Positions 27,105 through 34,474 of a stretch of DNA of 64,000 bases are shown here, one piece after another. Origin of the DNA: Bacillus sp. V3B (GTDB taxonomy: Bacteria; Bacillota; Bacilli; Bacillales; Cytobacillaceae); the NCBI RefSeq assembly GCF_024494465.1, contig NZ_JAETXM010000002.1, positions 124,001 through 188,000 of the forward strand. The letters are read 5' to 3'. Made by a program: the position numbers and the translations under genes. Below the pieces are notes generated by a model. The model worked only from the letters and a program-made list of their open reading frames with translations, searched no databases and was not told the origin of the DNA. Each line of letters opens with the position of its first letter. Within the stretch, counting starts at the first letter, position 1.

Positions 27105-27758
27105 TTAGACTATTTTTAAGGGTAGGGATACACGTATCATTGTACCTTCCCCCATTGTAGAAGATACCCGACACGTTCCACCTACCAAATACATTCTTTC
27201 TTTCATGGCTGCTAAACCCGATGATTGTTTCCATTGCTCATCATAATCAAAACCTTTACCACCATCTTCAATTAACATCTGCAAATCATGATCTCCCCAT
27301 ATAAAGATGATGGATGCTTCACATGTATCCGCATATTTCGCAATATTTGCTAATGCCTCTTGGCAAACACGAAATAAAGCAATGCTCTGATGTTCAGAAA
27401 TCAAGGTTTCCTTCCCAAAACTTTCCATATTTACAACAATGCCAAAAGTTGACATATAAAGCTTTACATAACTTTTGATGGCAGGAACAAGACCAAGCGT
27501 AGCCAAAGTCGGCGGATGTAGTTCAACAGATAACAGTCTGATTTCCTGAATCGTTTTTTCTAGTCCCTGAGCCATTTCCTTTACATAACTTTTAATAGCC
27601 GGTTTTTCAATACTGTTTTCAATCATTTGTAAACCCGTAAACAGACTGTAAAGGGTTTGACCGACACCTTCATGTAGCTCCAAAGCAATTCGTTTGATTT
27701 CTTCTTCTTGAGTTTGAATAATATAAGAGCTAATATAATTCTCCGGTCTCTTTTCCAT
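27105..27758 (-). CDS. Sensorless HisKA_3 histidine kinase
   Basis: This 217-residue protein consists only of the DHp/catalytic part of a NarX/NreB-type kinase. It starts just before the His box (EIKRIALELHEGVGQTLYS; Glu follows His where Asp is more usual), with the N-box CQEALANIAKYADT, DGGKGFDYD and a C-terminal GEGTMIRVSLPL. No sensor domain or membrane segment is present, so input must come from a partner, or it may act as an auxiliary kinase or phosphatase. It starts 42 bases after narK, in the same transcript. Confidence 0.8.
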   Translation of the reverse strand: MEKRPENYISSYIIQTQEEEIKRIALELHEGVGQTLYSLFTGLQMIENSIEKPAIKSYVKEMAQGLEKTIQEIRLLSVELHPPTLATLGLVPAIKSYVKLYMSTFGIVVNMESFGKETLISEHQSIALFRVCQEALANIAKYADTCEASIIFIWGDHDLQMLIEDGGKGFDYDEQWKQSSGLAAMKERMYLVGGTCRVSSTMGEGTMIRVSLPLKIV

Positions 27759-27800
27759 CCTCTCCAGCTCCTGCTCTCCTATTTATGAATTGTATTAGGT

Positions 27801-28991
27801 TTAGTTTTGATTCATAACTGTTTTTTGATCAGAAAATGGTTGGTTTTTCTGTTTATCTTGGTAATACATCCACATTACCAGAATACAACTAGCAAGGGCA
27901 ATTTCAGACAATGCCATAAACCCGATCGCATAATGTCCGGTAAACTTGAATAATAAGCTTAAAATAAGCGGTGGAAAAAAGCCTCCCAATCCACCAAACG
28001 CAGAAACCAATCCGTTCACAATTCCTGCTTGTTCTTGGAAATAAGTTGGGACTAATTTAAAGATAACGCCATTCCCTATCCCTGAACAAGTGGCAATCGC
28101 TAAGCAACCAACTGTGTATAAGCCAATTGTCGGTGAAAAAGATAAGATCAACGCGGAAATAGTAAAGCCGATAAAGACAAACATCAACATCTTTAATGGA
28201 TGTAAACGATCAGCCAACCAACCACCGATTGGTCTCATAGCTGTTGCAAGAGCAATAAAGCCAGCGGTTCTTATTCCTGCATCTACTTTTTCTAGTTCAA
28301 AGTGTGCAACTAAAAAGTTTGGTAAATACACAGTAAAGGCTACAAATGAACCAAATGTAACAAAATAAAATAAACTAAAAAGCCATAATTTTTCATTTTT
28401 ATACACACCTTTGATTTGTTCAATCATTGATGTTTTCACTTTTGTTTCTTTTTTATCTCCGATAAAAAAGTTAGCTATGATAAAGATTCCCAATAGAACC
28501 ATATATAATTGTACGGTTGTTTCCCAACCAAATTTCGTTGCAAGGACAGGTGCAGCAAACGTCGAAATGGCTGTACCGAGATTTCCCGCACCATAAATTC
28601 CATTAACAAATCCATGACGTTCCTTTGGGTAATACTTCGGCAAAGAGGTAACACCAACTGAAAATATAGCTCCTCCAACACCTAAGAATAATCCCCCGAT
28701 CAATAAGTCCGTCACAGAATTTGCGTTACTAATATAATACACTGGAAAGATACAAAGTACAAAGCTGATCATAAAAATCTTTCTTGCTCCGAATAGATTC
28801 GTATAATAGCCAATAGGGACACGCAATATAGATCCGAGTACTACCGGAATTGCGGTGACCCATGCAAGCTGATCTGCTGTTATATTAATATCCTCTTTAA
28901 TAAATGGAAGTAACGATGAAAGAATCACCCAAATCATAAAACCTACTGTTAAATTTAATGTTTGCAAGGGAAGTTGCAATTTTTTAATCAT
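27801..28991 (-). CDS. narK: NarK-type nitrate/nitrite MFS transporter
   Basis: The 396-residue protein has twelve membrane helices of the nitrate-nitrite porter (NNP) subfamily. The two nitrate-signature glycine motifs are seen as YGAGNLGTAISTF and AFGGLGGFFPP, and the conserved Arg residues fall in LRVPIGYY and TAMRPIGGW. It would import nitrate or exchange nitrate for nitrite, which fits a cytoplasmic catalytic subunit. The ATG at 28991 has a GGGAG site; an ATG nine bases upstream sits too close to it. It overlaps the preceding 95-aa gene. Confidence 0.9.
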   Translation of the reverse strand: MIKKLQLPLQTLNLTVGFMIWVILSSLLPFIKEDINITADQLAWVTAIPVVLGSILRVPIGYYTNLFGARKIFMISFVLCIFPVYYISNANSVTDLLIGGLFLGVGGAIFSVGVTSLPKYYPKERHGFVNGIYGAGNLGTAISTFAAPVLATKFGWETTVQLYMVLLGIFIIANFFIGDKKETKVKTSMIEQIKGVYKNEKLWLFSLFYFVTFGSFVAFTVYLPNFLVAHFELEKVDAGIRTAGFIALATAMRPIGGWLADRLHPLKMLMFVFIGFTISALILSFSPTIGLYTVGCLAIATCSGIGNGVIFKLVPTYFQEQAGIVNGLVSAFGGLGGFFPPLILSLLFKFTGHYAIGFMALSEIALASCILVMWMYYQDKQKNQPFSDQKTVMNQN

Positions 28992-29271
28992 AGTATCCAT
29001 TCTCCCTTTTAATTATATAATTCAAACCCGAATGATGATCATATGCTGTCCACTCATTTGCTGATTCCGTAATGGCTGCATCGAGTGGAATCGCAAAAAA
29101 CTTTACGTCATCAAAATAAATACGCAAATGAGTATGATCAGGGCAGATTTGCAGCTTCTTGATTGTTTTTTGTAAAAATGGGGCTCTTTCTTCTCCTTGT
29201 ATATCTTGTATACCCACTTGAACTGGAACAGCCAAAAATCGATTTAGATCTTCAAGTTTAATGAGTTCCAC
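28984..29271 (-). CDS. Unknown 95-aa protein in nitrate operon
   Basis: I do not recognise this 95-residue soluble protein. It has no Cys-rich motif (one Cys in QICPDHTH) and no membrane segment; a mixed alpha/beta pattern is suggested by KLQICPDHTHLRIYF followed by DDVKFFAIPLDAAIT. It starts at GTG overlapping the last codons of the 104-aa gene and overlaps narK, so expression is tightly coupled to both. An accessory or assembly role for the reductase is a guess based only on context. Confidence 0.7.
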   Translation of the reverse strand: MELIKLEDLNRFLAVPVQVGIQDIQGEERAPFLQKTIKKLQICPDHTHLRIYFDDVKFFAIPLDAAITESANEWTAYDHHSGLNYIIKRENGYYD

Positions 29272-29572
29272 AGCTTGTGCACCCCCTCATACTTGCTGGG
29301 TAGATGTACATTTGGTAGCCTTGCAGATACTTCCAAAAGGTCTCTCCCGCTTGATCTTCGAGAAACTGAATCGTTTCCTCTTCAGAGCGCCATTTACTCA
29401 TACCTTTTACTTGGGCAATCACAATTTCTGCCCCTTGTTCTACCTTCTCTTCTAAAAACCAATTCAATTTCACCCCGGTAAAAAGAGCTGAAAACAGATC
29501 ATTTATTTCGTTACTAAAGTTACCTTGCGTCTTTCTAACAAAGCAAAAGTCAAGATAGGTTTCATTATTCAT
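29258..29572 (-). CDS. Unknown 104-aa protein with C-terminal CxxC
   Basis: This soluble protein of 104 residues is not one I recognise. It ends in RGCTSCGTH, a CxxC plus His that could bind zinc or a cluster, and has an acidic helical middle (SEEETIQFLEDQAGETFWKYL). It overlaps the genes on both sides in the operon. It is much shorter than NarJ/TorD chaperones and lacks their pattern. A role in maturing or regulating the adjacent reductase is inferred from position only. Confidence 0.7.
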   Translation of the reverse strand: MNNETYLDFCFVRKTQGNFSNEINDLFSALFTGVKLNWFLEEKVEQGAEIVIAQVKGMSKWRSEEETIQFLEDQAGETFWKYLQGYQMYIYPASMRGCTSCGTH

Positions 29573-29765
29573 CTTTTCCTTCCGCCTTTCGATCCCATTT
29601 ATAAATCAAAAAGGCTAATGGAAATAAGACAATATTTAACAACCCTAAAATAATTGTATTTGTGTATTGTTCATAATAAAATTGATGCACCATTTTCTGC
29701 GTAAAGATCACGTTCAAAAGCAAGATGATACATAGAGCGGCAAAATATATATGTTTAGACTTCAT
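29565..29765 (-). CDS. Small two-helix membrane protein, 66 aa
   Basis: This 66-residue protein has two predicted membrane helices (about 5-22 and 37-56) joined by a short loop (MVHQFYYEQYTNT), with a charged cytoplasmic tail KWDRKAEGKDE. It overlaps the end of the Rieske gene and the start of the 104-aa gene. Its size and position suggest a small structural or anchoring subunit of a membrane complex, possibly for the Rieske protein. No family is recognised. Confidence 0.65.
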   Translation of the reverse strand: MKSKHIYFAALCIILLLNVIFTQKMVHQFYYEQYTNTIILGLLNIVLFPLAFLIYKWDRKAEGKDE

Positions 29766-30279
29766 AACGTTTCACCTTTACAGCATATACCGTACCTTTC
29801 TCCACTTTCACTTGAATAGCTGGCAGTGGACGTCTCGGTGGTCCCGCAGTTGGATCTCCTGTCTCTACATCAAACTTGCCGTGATGACACGGGCAGATCA
29901 TTTCCTGCTTTTCTTTTTCCCAAAAGACTGGGCAACGAAGATGAGTACAGGCATTTTGGTAAGCAACATAGTTATTTTCCGCTAGACGAATGAGAAGGGC
30001 ATCATCGTGTTCACCAGGAAATTTAAATTCCACCGCATCGCCAATCGCAATGGAATCTACATCAGTAATTTTCTTATGTGGATATTCTTTTTCTCCTAAT
30101 CTACTTAATTCTTTTGCGGCTACTGCTCCCCATGGTAGGGAGGAAACGGCAAATACGCCCGCAGCTCCTACAAGAGTCTTCATAAAGCCCCTTCTATCTA
30201 GCTTTCTTTCATTATTACGATTGATATTATGTGTGTAGTTATCTTCATTAAATGGGATTTTATTGTTTTTGTCTGTCAT
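29755..30279 (-). CDS. Tat-exported Rieske [2Fe-2S] protein
   Basis: This 174-residue protein has a Tat signal (DRRGFMK with Arg29-Arg30, then the hydrophobic LVGAAGVFAVSSLPWG), which may remain as a membrane anchor. A complete Rieske site follows: C111-T-H113 and C129-P-C-H132 as ligands, with Cys116 and Cys131 available for the disulfide typical of high-potential clusters. It probably transfers electrons on the outer face of the membrane. It is encoded between the Fe-S subunit and the small membrane protein, not with a bc1 or b6f complex, so its partner is presumably the membrane subunit of this operon. Confidence 0.88.
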   Translation of the reverse strand: MTDKNNKIPFNEDNYTHNINRNNERKLDRRGFMKTLVGAAGVFAVSSLPWGAVAAKELSRLGEKEYPHKKITDVDSIAIGDAVEFKFPGEHDDALLIRLAENNYVAYQNACTHLRCPVFWEKEKQEMICPCHHGKFDVETGDPTAGPPRRPLPAIQVKVEKGTVYAVKVKRYEV

Positions 30280-30291
30280 GGTATATCCCTC

Positions 30292-30852
30292 CTAATACAG
30301 CTTCGCAATTCCCTGTAAAATCCCAGGAAGATTGACTTTTACATTTGTTTCACCTTCAAGATACGGTTGACTTGTTACCCATTTACCATTATCCAAATTA
30401 TATTGCTTTTGCTTCGCTTCAATTTCTTCATCTGTTAGCCATTGAAGCGTGTTAGATGGACAAACGCTCGCACACATCGGTGGGATCCCATCTTTTGTCC
30501 GGTCAATACATAGGTCACATTTGTACATTAAATTTTGTTCGGTATCAAACTTCGGAATCCCATACGGACAAGCAATCGTACAGTTTTGACAACCAATACA
30601 TTTTTCTACTAATGCAGATAACACTGCACCTGTTTCATGGATTTGAATCGCTTGTGCTGGACAGCTTCTTGCACATGCTGGATTCACACAATGAAGGCAC
30701 ATTAAAGGCATTGTCTGCCGGTCGACAAGTGGGTTTACATCGTATACATAGTTTCGGTTTCGTTCCTCGTGTCCTCCACATTGTGTACATGCAGCAAGAC
30801 AGGAGCGGCATCCGATACAATTCTCCAACTCAAGATAAAGCCTTTTTTTCAT
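30292..30852 (-). CDS. Four-cluster ferredoxin-type electron transfer subunit
   Basis: This 186-residue DmsB/NrfC/HycB-type protein carries four Cys clusters: CIGCRSCLAAC near the N-terminus, CLHCVNPACARSCP, CIGCQNCTIACPYG, and CDLC with CASVCP, enough for four [4Fe-4S] centres. It would pass electrons from the membrane subunit to the molybdoenzyme. It has no signal peptide, so it sits on the cytoplasmic side. Its ATG directly follows the catalytic gene's TAA, behind an AAGGTGC site inside that gene. Confidence 0.9.
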   Translation of the reverse strand: MKKRLYLELENCIGCRSCLAACTQCGGHEERNRNYVYDVNPLVDRQTMPLMCLHCVNPACARSCPAQAIQIHETGAVLSALVEKCIGCQNCTIACPYGIPKFDTEQNLMYKCDLCIDRTKDGIPPMCASVCPSNTLQWLTDEEIEAKQKQYNLDNGKWVTSQPYLEGETNVKVNLPGILQGIAKLY

Positions 30853-33042
30853 TTATTGCACCTTCTTTCCTTCTAATTTTTCCATTTGGGCTGCACAAGC
30901 TTTAAACTCTGGCATTCTTGACATCGGGTCAAGAGCAGCAATCGTTAAGAGATTAATAGATTGATCATGACCAAAATGATATGGCACAAAAGCGGTATCT
31001 TTTCGAATAGCTTCAGTAATTTTTACTTTGTACACACTTTCACCACGTCGGGTAAAAAGACGAACTCTTTCTCCATGGACAATCTGGTATTTTTCCGCTG
31101 TTTCCGGATGTACTTCCACATATGGTTCTGGACACATATCGCGTAAAAATGGAATTCTTCTTGTTTGGTTTCCTGATAAATAATGGAAAACAACACGCCC
31201 TGTTGTGAGACGCAATGGATAATTTACGTCCGGTTCTTCAGCAGGTGGGCGATATGGAAGTGCGCAAATTTTTGCTTTCCCATCCTGATGATAGAATTTT
31301 TTATCTAAAAACATATGAGGTGTTCCCGTATCCTCTTCATCCTTACAAGGCCAGAACACGCCGTCCTGTTGATCAATTTTTTCCCATGTGGCACCATAAT
31401 AGTCTGCGTATCCACCCTTTGATGCTAAACGCAATTCATCTGAAACATCTTTAGCTGTTTTTAAATGGGAGAAATATTCTCCCCGACTTAATCGTTCTGA
31501 CAGTTCGACTTGAATCAACCAGTCAGGTTTTGACTCGCCAACTGGTGCTTGGGCTGCATTAATTTTGATAATTCTTCCTTCTAAGTTTGTAGTCGTTCCT
31601 TCATCCTCTGACCATGTTGTTGTAGGAAGAATAACATCCGCAAATTCAGCTGATTCAGAAAGATAGAAGTCAACACAAACCATGAAATCCAAGTCCTTTA
31701 ATTGTTTTCTAACATAGTTTAAGTTTGGTGCGGATACAGCAGGATTGGAACAAAGAAGATAAAGCGCACGAATGGTCTTTTGTTCCATTAGTTCAAACAT
31801 TTCAAATGCGGACACTCCTGGCTTTGGCATTTCTTCTGGTGTGATTCCCCACACTTTACACACTTCTTCAACATGTTTTGGATTTGTAATTTTACGATAA
31901 CCTGGAAGCAAATCGGACTTTTGACCATGTTCACGTCCACCTTGACCATTTCCTTGCCCTGTTAAGGTTGCTACTCCTGCTTTTGGACGGCCAATTTTAC
32001 CTGTAATCAGCGCCATATTTGTATAGCCTGATACATTATCAACACCTTTAATTTGTTGCTCAATTCCACGAGCAAACATAACAATCGCATTTGGTGCTTT
32101 CCCATAAAGTTCAGCAGCACGAATAATTTTTTCTGGAGCCACACCTGTAAGCTCACTCGTATATTCAGGTGTAAATTCTTTCACAAGTTCCTTCGTTTCT
32201 TCAAAGCCATTTGTATGGCTTTTTACAAATTGTTCATCAACATGACCATTTGTAATCAATAAGTTTAAAATACCATTTGCTAGCGCCAAGTCTGTACCCG
32301 GTTTTAAATCAAGATGCACATCAGCTCTTCTTGCTAGTGCTGTTTCGCGTGGATCCACAACGATTATATAGCCGCCTCGCTCTTGAACATTCCAAACACG
32401 GAACATAGAGGTAGGATGACATTCTGCAATATTGCTCCCGGCAATAAATAGACAATCCGTTTCATGTATATCCGTCCACGGCAATGTTGAACCTCTATCT
32501 ACTCCAAAAGAACGAAGAAAGCCACCAGCAGCACTTGACATACAAAAGCGTCCATTATAATCGATGTATCTTGTGCCAAGACCAACGCGGGCAAATTTAC
32601 CTGTTAAATAACATTTCTCATTTGTCATGGAAACACCGCTGAATACGGATAATGAATCTTTCCCATATTCTGTTTGCAGTTTAGTGAATTTTTTTACAAT
32701 TAAGTCGTAAGCTTCTTCCCAGCTTGCTTCTCGAAACCCTTCTTTTGTTCCTTTTAATGAGGCATCATCACGAATTAACGGTTTTAGAATTCGATCATCG
32801 TGATTCGTTTGTTGATAGGCAGTAACCCCTTTAGGACACATTTTCCCTAATGTAACAGGCCAATCGTAACGAGGCTCCACACCAATAATTTTATTTGTCA
32901 CTGTATTGACCCGTAAATTCATACCACATTGCATGCCACAGTAACTACAATGTGTTTTAACAAGTGTTTCATTTGGATGGTTCAAGTTTTCGACTTCTTT
33001 AAAAAACGTATCTCTTGGATTCTTATAATGATCCATTTGCAT
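30853..33042 (-). CDS. Molybdopterin oxidoreductase, NasA/NarB-type nitrate reductase catalytic subunit
   Basis: The 729-residue DMSO-reductase-family enzyme has the N-terminal [4Fe-4S] ligands Cys32, Cys35, Cys39 and Cys69, and Cys167 in YIDYNGRFCMSSAAGGF as the likely Mo ligand, the pattern of Nap/Nas nitrate reductases rather than NarG (Asp) or formate dehydrogenase (Sec/Cys in another context). Length matches single-subunit cyanobacterial NarB rather than the longer NapA. It has no Tat signal and should be cytoplasmic. Adjacent narK and NreA-like genes support nitrate as substrate, but selenate, chlorate or another oxyanion is not excluded. It overlaps the membrane-subunit gene by 20 bases. 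Confidence 0.85.
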   Translation of the reverse strand: MQMDHYKNPRDTFFKEVENLNHPNETLVKTHCSYCGMQCGMNLRVNTVTNKIIGVEPRYDWPVTLGKMCPKGVTAYQQTNHDDRILKPLIRDDASLKGTKEGFREASWEEAYDLIVKKFTKLQTEYGKDSLSVFSGVSMTNEKCYLTGKFARVGLGTRYIDYNGRFCMSSAAGGFLRSFGVDRGSTLPWTDIHETDCLFIAGSNIAECHPTSMFRVWNVQERGGYIIVVDPRETALARRADVHLDLKPGTDLALANGILNLLITNGHVDEQFVKSHTNGFEETKELVKEFTPEYTSELTGVAPEKIIRAAELYGKAPNAIVMFARGIEQQIKGVDNVSGYTNMALITGKIGRPKAGVATLTGQGNGQGGREHGQKSDLLPGYRKITNPKHVEEVCKVWGITPEEMPKPGVSAFEMFELMEQKTIRALYLLCSNPAVSAPNLNYVRKQLKDLDFMVCVDFYLSESAEFADVILPTTTWSEDEGTTTNLEGRIIKINAAQAPVGESKPDWLIQVELSERLSRGEYFSHLKTAKDVSDELRLASKGGYADYYGATWEKIDQQDGVFWPCKDEEDTGTPHMFLDKKFYHQDGKAKICALPYRPPAEEPDVNYPLRLTTGRVVFHYLSGNQTRRIPFLRDMCPEPYVEVHPETAEKYQIVHGERVRLFTRRGESVYKVKITEAIRKDTAFVPYHFGHDQSINLLTIAALDPMSRMPEFKACAAQMEKLEGKKVQ

Positions 33043-34111
33043 TCTGGTTAGCCTCCTTGACTTTTACTTCGTGAGTGGGAAATCCAGAAAATTGAGCAAT
33101 TCGATATTTCCTACGGCAAGGTAGGCACATTTCAGCAAGATGATGTCCTTCCTTCGTTTGAAACTCAATATCATTCACACCGAGCACTTCGACAACATCT
33201 TTCGATTGTTCAGTTGAAACAAACTGGTCTCCGCAAACCTTACATTCCTTCATCGATTGCTCTCCATAATGTTCACGGTAATTTCTTGCTAACACACTCA
33301 TTGGGCGGAACGGAATATGGGCAAGCTTGCCGAACGGTAGATAAATTAGTGTAATAATAACGGAATATTGATGAATCAATGACATAACCGAGTGACCTTT
33401 TCCCTCTAAAAACATATTTATAAACGTTAACGCAAGTCCTGTAATACTTACGAATAAAAGCAAGTATAGTGGTAAGAAATCATAGATAAACTTTTGCTCA
33501 GCTCTTGCTTGCATATTTTTCAAGCGACGGTATAGCGACATACTAACTCCAGCAATGACCATTGCCGCACTAATATTCAGCGCATTATAAGATACGTACG
33601 CAATAAATCCATTAGCCTTGATTTCCAGCACGTTCATCCCCATAAGCACAATGTTGTAGTAACCGTTCTCATCCATCGTGAAATACATCCAGCCAAATAC
33701 GAGGGGAAACGTAACTAAACAAGCGAGTACACAACCCCAGCCAATTAACGCATGCTGTGTCCATCGGTAAATTCCCCTATTCCAAATAAAACGGTACGCA
33801 GCTAAATGCTCAACAGATGTTTTTGCTGTTGATTTACGAAATAATAACTTTAAGCCTTTTTTAATGATGATTTTTGTTGGTGGACGTTCTCCCCAAGCAA
33901 TAAAGCGATAAAAGAATCCTCCGATAAACACTAACGTCCCCATCATATATCCATAAAGATTCAAATCAATATGTGTAAACATTCTCGTTCCAATAAACAC
34001 TAATACAAGAAGTCCAAGCACCGTTAAGAACACAGACTTGGCAAACTGAGACGCAAACGCCTGATTAAGTGAACGCTCTGTCTTTTTGTTTGCTGAAAGA
34101 TTTGTTTCCAT
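33023..34111 (-). CDS. NarI-like membrane subunit with four-cysteine C-terminal domain
   Basis: This 362-residue protein has about six membrane helices. The last, LIHQYSVIITLIYLPFGKL followed by AHIPF, resembles the heme-b helix of NarI/gamma subunits, and a His in WTQHALIGWG (third helix) could be another ligand. This suggests quinol oxidation and transfer to the Fe-S subunit. After the membrane part comes a cytoplasmic tail with CKVCG and CLPCRR, two CxxC pairs about 45 residues apart, resembling a zinc ribbon or rubredoxin site and not part of NarI. The ATG at 34111 follows GGGAGGTATCACG; a TTG 21 bases upstream is unlikely. It is the first gene of the operon. Confidence 0.78.
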   Translation of the reverse strand: METNLSANKKTERSLNQAFASQFAKSVFLTVLGLLVLVFIGTRMFTHIDLNLYGYMMGTLVFIGGFFYRFIAWGERPPTKIIIKKGLKLLFRKSTAKTSVEHLAAYRFIWNRGIYRWTQHALIGWGCVLACLVTFPLVFGWMYFTMDENGYYNIVLMGMNVLEIKANGFIAYVSYNALNISAAMVIAGVSMSLYRRLKNMQARAEQKFIYDFLPLYLLLFVSITGLALTFINMFLEGKGHSVMSLIHQYSVIITLIYLPFGKLAHIPFRPMSVLARNYREHYGEQSMKECKVCGDQFVSTEQSKDVVEVLGVNDIEFQTKEGHHLAEMCLPCRRKYRIAQFSGFPTHEVKVKEANQNANGSL

Positions 34112-34196
34112 CGTGATACCTCCCAATTTCAAAAGTTTAAATACCTTATTTAGCTGAAAATAATACTGCAGTCAATCATTATGAACAAATCCTAAA

Positions 34197-34238
34197 AAAC
34201 ACTAACCTTAGTTCTATTGTAAGAAACAGTTAGTGTTT
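34197..34238 (-). promoter_or_regulatory. Terminator-like hairpin in the nitrate operon leader
   Basis: A 10-bp perfect inverted repeat (AAACACTAAC / GTTAGTGTTT) with a 22-nt loop is followed by a T-run on the minus strand, about 85 bases before the first gene. No minus-strand gene reads into it except through the signal peptidase terminator at 34423-34453, so it could be an attenuator. A TTGTTC-N17-TATTAT promoter candidate lies just downstream, between the hairpin and the start codon. Confidence 0.5.
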
Positions 34239-34243
34239 TACCT

Positions 34244-34283
34244 ATCGGGGAATTTCCCCATCATCGGAGGTGAATTCCCCGAT
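34244..34283. terminator. Strong GC-rich hairpin upstream of the nitrate operon
   Basis: An 11-bp perfect inverted repeat (ATCGGGGAATT / AATTCCCCGAT) is followed by seven Ts on the plus strand, so it looks like a plus-strand terminator although no plus-strand gene precedes it. On the minus strand it would form a second leader hairpin 5 bases before the one at 34197-34238. The rest of 34284-34422 shows only a weak inverted repeat TTATGT-N10-ACATAA at 34358-34379. Confidence 0.5.
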
Positions 34284-34422
34284 TTTTTTATATAAAATTT
34301 TCATGAGTATCTACTCTTAACCCAGTATGCAAATATCGGTTTACCCACTTTCACTGCTTATGTTTTACTACATACATAAAGGCTTGTTCAAGTAAGCGAA
34401 CCAATAATTTATTTTTACACAC

Positions 34423-34453
34423 AAAAAAAAGACTTATAATGGAGTCTTTTTTT
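34423..34453. terminator. Terminator downstream of signal peptidase gene
   Basis: An inverted repeat AAAAAAAGACT / AGTCTTTTTTT with an 8-nt loop has long T-runs on both strands and lies 22 bases past the stop of the minus-strand gene. Confidence 0.8.
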
Positions 34454-34474
34454 AATCATGGTCAATATAGTTTT

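Noticed and set aside
26983-27234. 83-codon minus-strand frame between the short kinase and the regulator genes
   Set aside because: Most of it overlaps the kinase gene in another frame. The remaining 40 codons with Cys pairs lack a ribosome-binding site.
30456-30905. 149-codon open frame on the plus strand
   Set aside because: It lies antisense to the ferredoxin-subunit gene, whose Cys motifs are unmistakable. The plus-strand translation has no family pattern.
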